Assembly: GCA_963709485.1 (NCBI GenBank)
Contig: CAVPWE010000006.1
Coordinates: 62,001 to 126,000, forward strand
Direction of reading: 5' to 3'
DNA: 64,000 bases
DNA from: JAXDBM01 sp963709485
Lineage (GTDB): Bacteria; Desulfobacterota; Syntrophia; Syntrophales; Fen-1087
The position numbers were made by a program, and so were the translations under genes. Below, piece after piece: positions 44,157 to 53,983 of this stretch. Each line of letters begins with the position of its first letter. Within the stretch, counting starts at the first letter, position 1. The notes beneath the pieces were generated by a model. It did no database searches and was not told where the DNA came from. It worked only from the letters and a program-made list of their open reading frames with translations.

Positions 44157-46067
44157 TTATGAGCCATAACGGGCATACCATGCCTGAAAGGCGATCAGGT
44201 TCCACAGCTGCCAGGAGGTCTCATGCCGACCCGATCTCAGCCCGTCCACCAGCTCCTTTACCGGCGTGTAGTTGAAGATTCCCTGCCTTTCGATCACCCG
44301 CCTGTCGAGATGCTCCTCAATCAGGTAACTGATCTCCTTCTTCAACCACTGGCTTACGGGCATCTCGAATCCCCACTTGGGGCGTCGGTGCAGGGACGCC
44401 GGGAGGATGTCCTTGAAGGTTTCGATGAGGATGTATTTTCCGATCCCTTTGCGGATTTTCCAATCTCCGGGGATTGAGAAGGCCAGTTTGCAAACCCGAC
44501 GGTCCAGCATCGGCACACGGACCTCCAGCGAGTTTTGCATGCTCATGGCGTCCACCTTCCGCAACATGTCGCCGGGGAGAGAGACGTTGAGGTCGGCGTA
44601 CAGCATGCGGTTGATGTCATCCCCCGGGAATTCATTCAGTCTTTCGGAGAAGATTTTTTTTCCCAGATCCGAATCCACTCCCTCCCGGCGGATCGCTAAT
44701 CTCTCCCTCAGTTCTCGGGAGAATATCTCGTTCCAGGCATAAAAGCGCCCTTCAAATTTATCCCCGGCGCCCCGGATAAATTTCCGAATGCGTCTGATTC
44801 TCTCAAGAATCTGCCGGTCCCTGGACTCGGGAAGATTGAGGAGGACGGGCTCGATCAGACGCTTCCTCAGAAAAGGGGGGATCCGCGCGTAACCGGCATA
44901 GAGCTGCTCTCCCTGATACATCCGGTATCCCGCGAAGAGCTCGTCCCCTCCATCCCCGGAAAGGGCGACCTTGACCTCCCTTGCTGTCTCCCGGGACACC
45001 AGGAATGTCGGCACCGCTGATGAGTCGGCAAAAGGTTCGTCAAGGGAAGCAAGGATCTCGGGGATGATGCCGATCATGTCGGCAGCCTTCAGCCGTATTT
45101 CATGGTGGTCCGTCCGGTGCATCCTGGCAACTTCCCGCGCGTATCCCGTTTCATCGAACATAGGCATGTCGTCGTAGCCGATGGAATAGGTTTTCACCGG
45201 GCGGCTTGAATGCCTTGCCATCAGGGCCACGATAATGCTGGAATCGATCCCCCCGCTGAGAAAGGCGCCCAATGGCACGTCGGCGATCATCTGGCTGCGG
45301 ACAGCCTCATCCAATGTGCGGAACAGGTTTGCCTTTGCACTTTCAAAATCACCCGTCTCCGCCACGCCGTCGCACTGCCCTTCGCCGACATTCCAGAACC
45401 TCTCCTCCCTGAGGGTGCCTTTGCGAAACATCAGGATATGTCCGGCGCGAAGCTTCCGGATGCCCTTGAAGATCGTATAGGGCGCAGGGATATAGTTCAG
45501 GCAGAGGTAGAGTTCCAGGGCCTCCATATCCATTTGCCTCGGCAAATCCGGGTCCTGCAGAAGAGCCTTGAGTTCGGATGCAAAAATGAGACTGCTGCCG
45601 TTCCAGCAATAGACCAGCGGTTTGATCCCGATGGGGTCCCGCCCGAGGATCAAAGTCTCCTGTTTCTCGTCCCAGAGGGCAAAGGCGAACATCCCTTCCA
45701 GTCTGCGGACGAAGTCCGCGCCCTCTTCCTCGTAGAGATGGATGATCACCTCCCCGTCCGTGGCGGAACGGAAACAATGGCCCTTTTTTTTCAGCTCATC
45801 CCGCAAAGACTGGAAGTTGTAGATCTCGCCGTTGCAGACCATGCGCACGGTCTCATCCTCATTGGCCATGGGCTGGCGTCCCGCGGGAGACAAATCGATG
45901 ATACTGAGGCGACGGTGGGCCAAGCCGCAACTGATTTCATCCCGGTGGTTCAGGTAAAAGCCGACATCGTCAGGGCCGCGATGCTCCATCAGGGCGGTCA
46001 TCCTCCGCAGAAGTTCCTCGTCGACCTTTGAACCGCTGAAATTGAGTTTTCCGCAAATGCCGCACAT
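44157..46067 (-). CDS. asnB: Asparagine synthetase-type amidotransferase
   Basis: 636 residues, starting MCGICGK so that Cys is the N-terminal nucleophile after Met removal. The N-terminal glutamine amidotransferase domain has GPDDVGFYLNHRD, HRRLSIIDLSPAGRQP and NGEIYNF. The C-terminal ATP-pyrophosphatase has LSGGIDSSIIVAL and the SIGYDD loop. In glycan loci such enzymes often amidate uronic acids or peptides rather than make asparagine. The context favours that role, but housekeeping asparagine synthesis is possible. Confidence 0.93.
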   Translation of the reverse strand: MCGICGKLNFSGSKVDEELLRRMTALMEHRGPDDVGFYLNHRDEISCGLAHRRLSIIDLSPAGRQPMANEDETVRMVCNGEIYNFQSLRDELKKKGHCFRSATDGEVIIHLYEEEGADFVRRLEGMFAFALWDEKQETLILGRDPIGIKPLVYCWNGSSLIFASELKALLQDPDLPRQMDMEALELYLCLNYIPAPYTIFKGIRKLRAGHILMFRKGTLREERFWNVGEGQCDGVAETGDFESAKANLFRTLDEAVRSQMIADVPLGAFLSGGIDSSIIVALMARHSSRPVKTYSIGYDDMPMFDETGYAREVARMHRTDHHEIRLKAADMIGIIPEILASLDEPFADSSAVPTFLVSRETAREVKVALSGDGGDELFAGYRMYQGEQLYAGYARIPPFLRKRLIEPVLLNLPESRDRQILERIRRIRKFIRGAGDKFEGRFYAWNEIFSRELRERLAIRREGVDSDLGKKIFSERLNEFPGDDINRMLYADLNVSLPGDMLRKVDAMSMQNSLEVRVPMLDRRVCKLAFSIPGDWKIRKGIGKYILIETFKDILPASLHRRPKWGFEMPVSQWLKKEISYLIEEHLDRRVIERQGIFNYTPVKELVDGLRSGRHETSWQLWNLIAFQAWYARYGS

Positions 46068-46104
46068 CGGTAATCGGATCGTTTAAGAAATCATGAAGGT
46101 CAAT

Positions 46105-47700
46105 TCATTTCAAAAAGAAATAATTTTTCCAGGACTGCCTGTGGAAATGTACAGAGACGGGTTTAGACAAACTGTAGTAGAGATGGACCTGGCTCATTTC
46201 ATGGGATCTACAGGTGATTTGGTTGACTTTCAAAAAAGAAAGAAATTCATTTTTCAGATTTTCTTCGCCCGCTCCGAAGACGAAGGCGGCCTCACGGGAT
46301 CGAATGACATGCTCGGTGTATTGTGGCCTGCGATCGCTGAAAGGTTCATGATTCGGCAGCAGCAACGGCGACCCGATCACGGTGCCATTACCGAGAAACA
46401 TAACCGGGTAAGCTGTCCAATAGGAAGCGTAGAACTTTTTTATGCCCTCTTTATTCATGGCTTGGATCACGGGTCCGGGATCGAAACGGGGCGCTTTGAA
46501 CTCCTGATGCCATCCGACCATTTGAAAGATGCACACCAGCATCAGGAAAACCGGCATACCTTTTTTCAAGCAGGGATATAAATTGGCCATCCCCATCAGG
46601 GCGACAGGAATCACGACAATAAGAGGAAGGAAATGACGGTCCGCATGCAGACTCGCCATCCATTGAAAAAGGATGAACATCAACAGGTAGGATGCAAATT
46701 GCCGGTGATAGAAAATGTGCGATACTCCTGTCCCGATCCCTTTGAAAGCATAGATCGTATAAGCAGTAAAAACAGCCATAAGCATGAAACCTGCCACCGC
46801 CTGGATCGAATATCCGAATACGGGAGGTATGAAAAATTGCCCAAACATCAGCGGCGCATTGAAGATCCATTCCCACAGGTAAGCGCTCTTATGCAACACA
46901 ATCTTTTCAAGTACTTCCATCGCAGGCATTGAAGCCTCTTCACGACCGATCAACAAAGCCCAAGCGGCACCGCGCGTAAATGTTCCGCCCTGGTTGGCGA
47001 TGTTGTAAACCAACAGGGGCAGGATTCCGATCAATCCTCCACCAATAAAGAAGCTCCCAATCATCCTGAACTGCCTCATGCCATGACGCCACAACACCGG
47101 AACTGCGAACGCCAGAATGGCAGGAACTACATAAAAGTGAATATAAACAAAAAAACCGCAGATCAATCCCAGCAGGAAACAAGTAAATCGGAGGGGAAAA
47201 CGCGTGTCTCGATCGTCTATTTTCCAGCTTAGCAGAACAAGCAAAGCGATCCCCAAAAACGACTCCCCATAACCACCATAGGCTGCCGTCGTACAATTCA
47301 GAACCAAGTATGGGGCGAAGAGAAGAAAAAGTACACCGATCAAAGCCGCCCGATCACCGAAAAGGCGCTTGTAAATGAAATAGAATAGAAAATATGCAGG
47401 AAACACAATCAGCATCATCGCCAATCGGATTTGTACAAATCCACTGCCCCAAAAATGAAAAAACAGAGCCGAGATATAGGAAACAGGAGCACCTCCGTAA
47501 TGCGCCTCCCAACAATAAATAGGGAATTCCTCCAATGCGGCAATCTTCTGGGCCATCATTCCGAAAACAGCCTGATCCGCATCGCCTAACTGTCCCGCCG
47601 GCGTTAGGAGGAAAAAGACTCTCGTTACCAGAAATAAAACGGCAATAATAAAGAGGTGAAGACGCGTTACCGTAAAAATTTTATCCGCAAAATCAACCAC
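46105..47700 (-). CDS. Membrane glycosyltransferase (GT39/PMT-like)
   Basis: 531 residues with about eleven hydrophobic segments. The first periplasmic loop carries GDADQAVFGMMAQKIA, resembling the catalytic Asp/Glu of ArnT/PMT-type GT-C enzymes. The C-terminal periplasmic region is soluble. Such proteins use polyprenyl-phosphate sugars on the outer face of the membrane. No substrate can be given. The start is GTG, with a weak ribosome site. Confidence 0.75.
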   Translation of the reverse strand: MVDFADKIFTVTRLHLFIIAVLFLVTRVFFLLTPAGQLGDADQAVFGMMAQKIAALEEFPIYCWEAHYGGAPVSYISALFFHFWGSGFVQIRLAMMLIVFPAYFLFYFIYKRLFGDRAALIGVLFLLFAPYLVLNCTTAAYGGYGESFLGIALLVLLSWKIDDRDTRFPLRFTCFLLGLICGFFVYIHFYVVPAILAFAVPVLWRHGMRQFRMIGSFFIGGGLIGILPLLVYNIANQGGTFTRGAAWALLIGREEASMPAMEVLEKIVLHKSAYLWEWIFNAPLMFGQFFIPPVFGYSIQAVAGFMLMAVFTAYTIYAFKGIGTGVSHIFYHRQFASYLLMFILFQWMASLHADRHFLPLIVVIPVALMGMANLYPCLKKGMPVFLMLVCIFQMVGWHQEFKAPRFDPGPVIQAMNKEGIKKFYASYWTAYPVMFLGNGTVIGSPLLLPNHEPFSDRRPQYTEHVIRSREAAFVFGAGEENLKNEFLSFLKVNQITCRSHEMSQVHLYYSLSKPVSVHFHRQSWKNYFFLK

Positions 47701-47705
47701 TGGGG

Positions 47706-48926
47706 CTACCTGTCGCGTTCAACAATTTCAAAAAAGGTTTTTTCCATTGCATCCACATATCTCTCCCATGAATAATTTTCTTCCACAAACTGTCGGCATC
47801 CATAAGAGACTGATTTCCAGTAATCGGGCTCTACCCTGAACCGCTGGATCGACGCTATGATCAATTCCGCCAGAGCATCCGGACTGATATTCCGAAACAG
47901 GCAGTTTTTATCAAGTTGGCCGAGGATTTCCAGTGTTCCGCCAACGGGCGTTCCCAGCACAGGGGTTCCTGATGCCAACGCTTCTAATGTAACCAGACCG
48001 AAACCCTCCAGTTCAATTGTCGGAAGAATGAAAACATCTGCAGAGCGGTAGTAATCGGGAAGATCCGACTCGGCAATGAAGCCTGTGAAGAGGACATTGT
48101 CCTGTAATTTCAGCTCGTCCCGCTGCCGGAGAAGGGATGCCTTCAGCGGACCAGTGCCGCCAACGACCAGAGAGACATCGGGCACGGCGGCAACGACGAC
48201 TCGCATGGCGGTGATGAGGTTCTCCAAACCCATTCTGGGGACGAGATTACGAACCGTCAGCAGGATGAAACGATCAGTAGGGAGATGCAACCGGGTTCTG
48301 ATCGTCTTGCGATCATTGACCGGATAGAAACGGTGGATATCCACACCACCGGGTATAATCGATATGCAATCCGGGGCGGTTCCATAGATGGTCATCAGCT
48401 TGTCCCGTGTAAATCTGCTGAGAACGATAATGCTTTTTGCAGAGGCAAGAACTCCTTTTTCAATCCGCTTTCGCAGATAAGCGTTCATGACGTCAACTCC
48501 GTGTCTCAGAAAGCTTCCCGCCTTCGTGCGACGGGAGAGATATTCCTCAAAAGAAAAGGAAAGACAGGTGTATATAAAAGGTATGCCTTTTTTCTGGAGA
48601 CAGCGTCGAATAGCCCATACGGAAAAAGGTTGATGTCCGTTGATGCAGTCAAAAGCGTGTTCGTTCTGCAACTCCTTGAACAGGCCTGCGCCGTTTCTAA
48701 ACGTGGAGCTCAAAAACGAGAGGCTGCTCGAAGTGTCGATGTCATAACGCCATTCGCGGACACCCTGATTAATCTCTTGGCTGGACTCATGTTCAGGGAG
48801 ACGGCGTGTGAGGATATGGACCTTGTGGCCTCTAAGCTGCAGGCCAACAGCCAGCTCATAAAGAACCCTTTCAGCGCCTCCGATGACAGCATGAATCGAA
48901 ACATCAGAAACGAGAAGGATTTTCAT
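47706..48926 (-). CDS. Glycosyltransferase family 4
   Basis: 406 residues of GT-B type: GGAERVLYELAVGL at the N-terminus, LTVRNLVPRMGLENLI and EGFGLVTLEALASGTPV at the C-terminus. It sits between a GT39-like gene and a methyltransferase whose start it overlaps by 4 nt. It probably elongates the lipid-linked glycan. Confidence 0.93.
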   Translation of the reverse strand: MKILLVSDVSIHAVIGGAERVLYELAVGLQLRGHKVHILTRRLPEHESSQEINQGVREWRYDIDTSSSLSFLSSTFRNGAGLFKELQNEHAFDCINGHQPFSVWAIRRCLQKKGIPFIYTCLSFSFEEYLSRRTKAGSFLRHGVDVMNAYLRKRIEKGVLASAKSIIVLSRFTRDKLMTIYGTAPDCISIIPGGVDIHRFYPVNDRKTIRTRLHLPTDRFILLTVRNLVPRMGLENLITAMRVVVAAVPDVSLVVGGTGPLKASLLRQRDELKLQDNVLFTGFIAESDLPDYYRSADVFILPTIELEGFGLVTLEALASGTPVLGTPVGGTLEILGQLDKNCLFRNISPDALAELIIASIQRFRVEPDYWKSVSYGCRQFVEENYSWERYVDAMEKTFFEIVERDR

Positions 48927-49807
48927 TGCAATTGAGATACGGATTTGACAGCCGTCACTTCAAGCGAAGGCCCGATGATAAACTGGCTACCCGACAGGAG
49001 TGCCAGGGTTCTGGCACACAAATAGACAGAGCGATTTAACAAGTCGCCAAGAGGTCGCCAAATATGACTTGCTCGGTATATGCTACTGCCTGCAAGTGGC
49101 GAATTGTGTATGTATATTTTTGAAAATCCGCCATCCTTGAGAAGGCGCATGGTGAATTTCGGCGTCACTGCATATTGATGTAAAATGACGAAAGATTTTA
49201 TATTTGTGACCAAACGGGTCATGCCGGCAAGCCTTAACAGAGAGGCATGAAAAAGACCGTTTGGAAAACGTAGATAAAGAAGGCCTCCTTCACGCAAGAA
49301 CGACGCCGCACATGCGATTTCCCTCCGAATATCAAGCATATGATCCAGGACATTGATCAGAGTGATCACATCGTAGGCGTGCTGTACACCCATGGTGTCC
49401 AAGGTGGCGCAAAAAACACGGCCGTCGAGGGATTTCTGCGCCTCACGAATGGAGTCCACGGAGGGATCGATTCCGGTCACCGACCATCCCCGGCGCCTGG
49501 CAATTCTCAGAAAGACGCCACGGCCGCAGCCAACATCCAATAGTTCTCCAGGTTTCCTTTCCTTTTCAATACGTTGAATGACACATTCATAGAGCAATAA
49601 GCGTTTATTATCCAGTTGATCATCGGAGGACATCTTGAAATAATCATCCCGATAATAATGAATTTGTGTGGCGTCCCCGTCTTTCGACCTTGGGTGGAAT
49701 ATGAGATCACAAAATCGGCAGCGGTAGTAGTCCCTGCTTGCATAAGAGAAAAGATACGGGCTTGCGCATTCACAGTAGGCACATGCCTGGAAAGACTTTC
49801 GAGTCAT
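48923..49807 (-). CDS. Class I methyltransferase with N-terminal zinc ribbon
   Basis: 294 residues. Cys motifs CAYCECA and CRFCDLIF form a treble-clef-like zinc ribbon, and the SAM-binding loop is LLDVGCGRGVFL, followed by DVITLINVLDHML. This two-part plan matches methyltransferases of polysaccharide and sugar modification clusters. Linked to flanking GT genes by 4-nt overlaps at both ends. Confidence 0.88.
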   Translation of the reverse strand: MTRKSFQACAYCECASPYLFSYASRDYYRCRFCDLIFHPRSKDGDATQIHYYRDDYFKMSSDDQLDNKRLLLYECVIQRIEKERKPGELLDVGCGRGVFLRIARRRGWSVTGIDPSVDSIREAQKSLDGRVFCATLDTMGVQHAYDVITLINVLDHMLDIRREIACAASFLREGGLLYLRFPNGLFHASLLRLAGMTRLVTNIKSFVILHQYAVTPKFTMRLLKDGGFSKIYIHNSPLAGSSIYRASHIWRPLGDLLNRSVYLCARTLALLSGSQFIIGPSLEVTAVKSVSQLQ

Positions 49808-50916
49808 GTCGAAGAATCTGCAGTTATCCGAAAATTTGACTCTATAAGGTCTTCAATGTCAGACACGTGTTGCATCCATCCCCGTTTCCCCTGCAAATGG
49901 GCAACCCATCGGAGACCTTTTGTAATTTGCTCCTGACAGATTTTTTCATTTTCAAGCTGTTCGTAGGCTTCGATCCAGGATGTACCGTCACGCGGATCGG
50001 CAACAAGGGCGCTGCCTCCCGTAGTTTCCACCAAGACCGGGATGTTGCTGACCACCGCAGGCGTCCCGCAGGCCATTGCCTCCAGGGGAGGATACCCGTA
50101 TCCTTCGGCAAGGGACGGCTGAGACAGGCAAAACGCCTGTCTCAGCAGGGATGGCATCTCTTCCTCTCGCACTTTTTCAATCCATATTGCCTGTTGTTTA
50201 CGATACATGCTTTTCCAGTATTGCATGTTTTTCACGGGAACTCCCACAAAGACCGGGATACGGGAAATCCGCTCGGCTATTTGAAGAAGAATCCCGAGAT
50301 TTTTATGAGGAAGTCCGTTTCCGACGGCTATTATATACCCCTTTCGCAGACCGTATTTTTCCAATACCATACTGTCTTCAGACCGGTCGGCATTGGTAAA
50401 GCGTTGATCGATCCCGAGGTATCGCACTCTCGGGCTTTTGCCGGTGAATCCGACAAGAGATTCCGTTTCTTTCATGCTACAGTTTGAATCGTACCATGTC
50501 ATATCGGCTCGCCGCAGTGCGAAACGAAGCCTGCTTTTATCAAGGAACGCTTTCAAACGTTTTCTGTAGATCGGATCTCGCAGGTCAATAACATCGTGGA
50601 TTGTGTGCACGGAAAGACAATGGACGCCGAATGTAGGAAGCTTGGGATAGGGACTGATATAAACAACGTATCCTTCGTTGGTAAGCTTGGAGAGAATCCA
50701 CTCCGCTTTGAAAAATGACTTCGGAAGCGTGAATAATGAAATGGGAACATGAGCATTAAAATGGCCCGGAAGGGCCTCTTGGTGAGTTGCAATGGTTATG
50801 CTTTTCACCTTAGGGCTTTTTGCCAATGCATCGATAAACCCGGAAAGCATCCGTCCAATTCCCGTCATGTGGCCAGGAACGAATTCCCGGGCATCAATCA
50901 GTATATTGGCTTGCAT
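49804..50916 (-). CDS. Glycosyltransferase family 4
   Basis: 370 residues from ATG 50916 (AAGGAG just upstream; an earlier in-frame start at 50934 exists). GT-B fold with VGNGLPHKNLG and EGYGYPPLEAMACGTPAVVS. The following 141 nt up to 51057 contain no gene, and a T-rich leader without a clear promoter. Confidence 0.91.
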   Translation of the reverse strand: MQANILIDAREFVPGHMTGIGRMLSGFIDALAKSPKVKSITIATHQEALPGHFNAHVPISLFTLPKSFFKAEWILSKLTNEGYVVYISPYPKLPTFGVHCLSVHTIHDVIDLRDPIYRKRLKAFLDKSRLRFALRRADMTWYDSNCSMKETESLVGFTGKSPRVRYLGIDQRFTNADRSEDSMVLEKYGLRKGYIIAVGNGLPHKNLGILLQIAERISRIPVFVGVPVKNMQYWKSMYRKQQAIWIEKVREEEMPSLLRQAFCLSQPSLAEGYGYPPLEAMACGTPAVVSNIPVLVETTGGSALVADPRDGTSWIEAYEQLENEKICQEQITKGLRWVAHLQGKRGWMQHVSDIEDLIESNFRITADSST

Positions 50917-51057
50917 TGGCTCCTTTTTCCGCATCGGCTGAAAAAGATGTGTTCAAAGGTCCTGCCTCGGCGGATTTTTGTTGAAAAATGCCGTAAGGTT
51001 TTGGTGCGAGCTCCATGCCGTTGCTTGGATTGCAATTAAATGGATTTCTGCTTAGAT

Positions 51058-51882
51058 TCAAAGAGGTGTGGCACGAATCTCCAAGGCATTGAAAAACATC
51101 AAACCCGTCATGTGGTACAGGGAAACGGCCACGGCATTGATCATCTTCTTGGAAAGATTGGTAATGCCATAGTCCGGTGAAATACCGAGGCAGTGAAATC
51201 CCGTTTTCTGCAGATACCGACGCAATGTATCAGCAGAAAAATGAAAGAGGTGCACCTCCCGATCTTCTCTGGAAAACAGCTTAAAGCGGCGTCCCTTCAC
51301 AATTCTGTACACGATCTGCATGATATGATCGTTGACATTGGGAACCGCGATAACCAAAAGCCCGGATGGTTTCAAAACACGGTATGCTTCCCGCAGGTAA
51401 CCCATCGGATCGTTGACATGCTCCAACACATGCCAGAAGGTAACCACATCAAATGATGCTTCCTCGAACTTTGCATCAGCCAAATGGCCACAGAAAATAT
51501 CGGTCTTCAGGAGATTCTTCGCGAAGGCGGCGGCGTACTGGGAGTACTCCGTGCCTGCGACTTCCCATCCATTCTGCTGCGCCAATTGCAAAAAGGCGCC
51601 TGTTGCGCATCCTACATCCAACAGGCGGCCCCTCGGCATTCTTCTTTGAATCTTTCCCAGACGGCGATTCCACATCCGGAATCTAATACCTTGCTGCTTT
51701 GTTCCCATCCACCCGGCATAGTAACGCTCATCGTAATGAGCCGTCAAACTCGAAAGATCAGGCAGTGGATCAACAAATACCAGCCTGCAAGATCGGCATT
51801 TCAGAACTCGGTAAGGATGTTCGTCATCCTCAAGGACTTCGAATTCCCTCTGCCCGCATAAATTGCAAATTGCAGTCAGCAA
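51058..51882 (-). CDS. Class I methyltransferase with zinc ribbon
   Basis: 274 residues. Zinc ligands CNLCGQ and CRSCRLVF, SAM motif LLDVGCATGAFLQL, then DVVTFWHVLEHVNDP. The C-terminal part contains a hydrophobic patch (MINAVAVSLYHMTGLMFF). Same architecture as the gene at 48923 but clearly divergent, so this is not a recent duplicate. Confidence 0.87.
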   Translation of the reverse strand: MLTAICNLCGQREFEVLEDDEHPYRVLKCRSCRLVFVDPLPDLSSLTAHYDERYYAGWMGTKQQGIRFRMWNRRLGKIQRRMPRGRLLDVGCATGAFLQLAQQNGWEVAGTEYSQYAAAFAKNLLKTDIFCGHLADAKFEEASFDVVTFWHVLEHVNDPMGYLREAYRVLKPSGLLVIAVPNVNDHIMQIVYRIVKGRRFKLFSREDREVHLFHFSADTLRRYLQKTGFHCLGISPDYGITNLSKKMINAVAVSLYHMTGLMFFNALEIRATPL

Positions 51883-51891
51883 ATCAAATCC

Positions 51892-53013
51892 CTATGAGGA
51901 GATGCGGCCGCTTTCATTCATAACGTCGTTGAAGATACTCAGCATTTTTTCCACATGCCAGGAAATATTGAAATGATCCGAACGTTTATATCCCTCCTGC
52001 TGGATTCGATTCCTCAAACGATTGTCAAGCAAAACGTTCATAATCGCTCGGTAAAGTGCATCGTCATCATGTTCAGGTATTAAAATGCCATTTTGCATGT
52101 GTGTAATGACTTCTGGAATACCCCCGGAGGCAGTGGCAATGACAGGCACACCGGAGGCCATGGCTTCAACGATGACCCTTCCGAAAGGTTCGTTTGCTGA
52201 TGGCAAAACCAACATGGAGGCCGCTCGATACCAAGGTCTGATGTCATCGACGCTCCCGATCCAGTGGACACGATCGGAAAACGGATGTCTTCTTGTTCTT
52301 GCCTGCATTTCGTCCCCCCAGGCAGATTCTGAAAGATCTTTTCCTCCAACGCAAATTAAATGAATGCTCTCTGCAGTTTGTGCAACCTTCTCAAATGCCG
52401 CTAAAACCAGATCATGCCTTTTCCATCTCGAAACGCGGGCAACGACCAGAAGCACAGTCCAATTATCTTCGACCCAGGCCGGTTTTTTGATGTCTGCATC
52501 CCTCAGCCACCCCAGGTCGAACCCGTTGTACACGGTCTCGATTTTTTTTTTGTAGCGAAGGGGAAAACGTGTAGCGGTAGCCCTGCTGTTGGCAATTACT
52601 CGATCCACTAACCGAAGGAGAATGCCATCGAGAGAGAGATCGGGTCCTCCGACTCGGCAGTGCCAGACTACGGGAATCGAGCACATACGCCCGGCCATTC
52701 CACCATAAAAAGCCGCCCGGGATCCATTTGCGTAAATCAGGTGGATATTTCGGTCTTTGCACAAGCTACGGAACTGAAAGATCGTTTTTGCCATTCGTCG
52801 AATGCTCATTGGGCTGATAGGTGGAAGGGGAATGATGAACGTATCAAGGCCCTTCTCCCTCACTTTTTTCGAGAGCTCATTATCCGATGGGATGGAAGCG
52901 ACAACGGGATAGTTTTCCGGTAGATGCGAAATGAGATCGAAATAGGAATGTTCGCCGCCACCAATGAAGGTGGCGTGGTTCGATATTGCAAGCACAGGTT
53001 TAGGCAAGCCCAA
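51892..53013 (-). CDS. Glycosyltransferase family 4
   Basis: 373 residues, GT-B. N-terminal NHATFIGGGEHSYFDLI, C-terminal VARVSRWKRHDLVL and EPFGRVIVEAMASGVPVIATASGG. It overlaps the end of the upstream GT2 gene by 14 nt. Confidence 0.93.
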   Translation of the reverse strand: MGLPKPVLAISNHATFIGGGEHSYFDLISHLPENYPVVASIPSDNELSKKVREKGLDTFIIPLPPISPMSIRRMAKTIFQFRSLCKDRNIHLIYANGSRAAFYGGMAGRMCSIPVVWHCRVGGPDLSLDGILLRLVDRVIANSRATATRFPLRYKKKIETVYNGFDLGWLRDADIKKPAWVEDNWTVLLVVARVSRWKRHDLVLAAFEKVAQTAESIHLICVGGKDLSESAWGDEMQARTRRHPFSDRVHWIGSVDDIRPWYRAASMLVLPSANEPFGRVIVEAMASGVPVIATASGGIPEVITHMQNGILIPEHDDDALYRAIMNVLLDNRLRNRIQQEGYKRSDHFNISWHVEKMLSIFNDVMNESGRISS

Positions 53014-53983
53014 TGCCCTTCATGCGGCCAGCGTCCGTTGCAAAGTCCATCGTCAATTTTACGAAAGGGATGATGATAAACGTTTTCAGGGGGGCACGGG
53101 TTTTTTTCCAAACAGAAAAATTGCGGCCGTATTGCAGACCCAAATAAAAAATAATCGCGGCTAAAATTATGTAAATGAACCTGACAGGAAAAAACAGACC
53201 GAACAAGGAAATCAAAATGAGCTTAAACGTCAGGGAGCTTCTTAAAACTGACCCCCAACCGGACTCTTTATATTCTTTGGAGCGAACCATATCGGTTTCG
53301 GCCCGCCCCCGCCTGACGAACCAGCGCCAGATCTGTACCAGATTGCCCCTTGCCCTGTGGGCAGCCAGGGCCTCTGGCACGTAAAGACATTTTCCGTGTC
53401 GGCAGGCTTTTTTCGCCAGAAGGTAATCTTCTCCGCCCAGTTTCAGCCGGCCGTCAAAACCGCCGACCGCTTCAACAACCCCTCTCCGGTAAGCGCAGTT
53501 CACCGTGGATATTTCGATTGTATCCTGTACGTGGCCACCCGATGCAATGATCCGTTTGACACCACCGCCCGGGAACCCCAATATGGACTCCGCCCATCCA
53601 ATGGCGTTGGTTCCCTCCGGAACCGTGACGCCGCCCTGGACGCCGACAACAGACTCATCCCGAAAGGGCTCCAACAGGTTGTCCAGCCAACGGTTCCTGA
53701 TCCGGCAATCATCATCGATAAACACAACGATTTCTCCTGTCGATTTCGCAACGCTGAGATTTCTTGCATAGGGGAAACCATAATTTTTCACGGGATGCGG
53801 GAAATAATTCACGCCTTCAAGGGGAGCGGGATCGTTCGTTTCCTCCACGGCAACAATTTCGAAAGGATAGCTGGTGGTCATTCCTTTCAGATCTTCGATA
53901 ATTTCTTCCAGATCGGAACGGCGATCTCGGGAACAGATCAGAATGGATATCGTTGGATGATCGGTTTCTTTCCCTAAAAACAT
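53000..53983 (-). CDS. Glycosyltransferase family 2
   Basis: 327 residues from ATG 53983 (MFLGKETDHPTISILICSRDR), overlapping the previous GT2 stop by 10 nt. A longer in-frame reading lacks family similarity. GT-A fold with IVVFIDDDCRIRNRWLD supplying the metal-binding DxD, FDGRLKLGGEDY as acceptor loop and C-terminal membrane segments. It resembles rhamnosyl- or galactosyl-type GT2 enzymes, but substrate is unknown. Confidence 0.9.
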   Translation of the reverse strand: MFLGKETDHPTISILICSRDRRSDLEEIIEDLKGMTTSYPFEIVAVEETNDPAPLEGVNYFPHPVKNYGFPYARNLSVAKSTGEIVVFIDDDCRIRNRWLDNLLEPFRDESVVGVQGGVTVPEGTNAIGWAESILGFPGGGVKRIIASGGHVQDTIEISTVNCAYRRGVVEAVGGFDGRLKLGGEDYLLAKKACRHGKCLYVPEALAAHRARGNLVQIWRWFVRRGRAETDMVRSKEYKESGWGSVLRSSLTFKLILISLFGLFFPVRFIYIILAAIIFYLGLQYGRNFSVWKKTRAPLKTFIIIPFVKLTMDFATDAGRMKGIGLA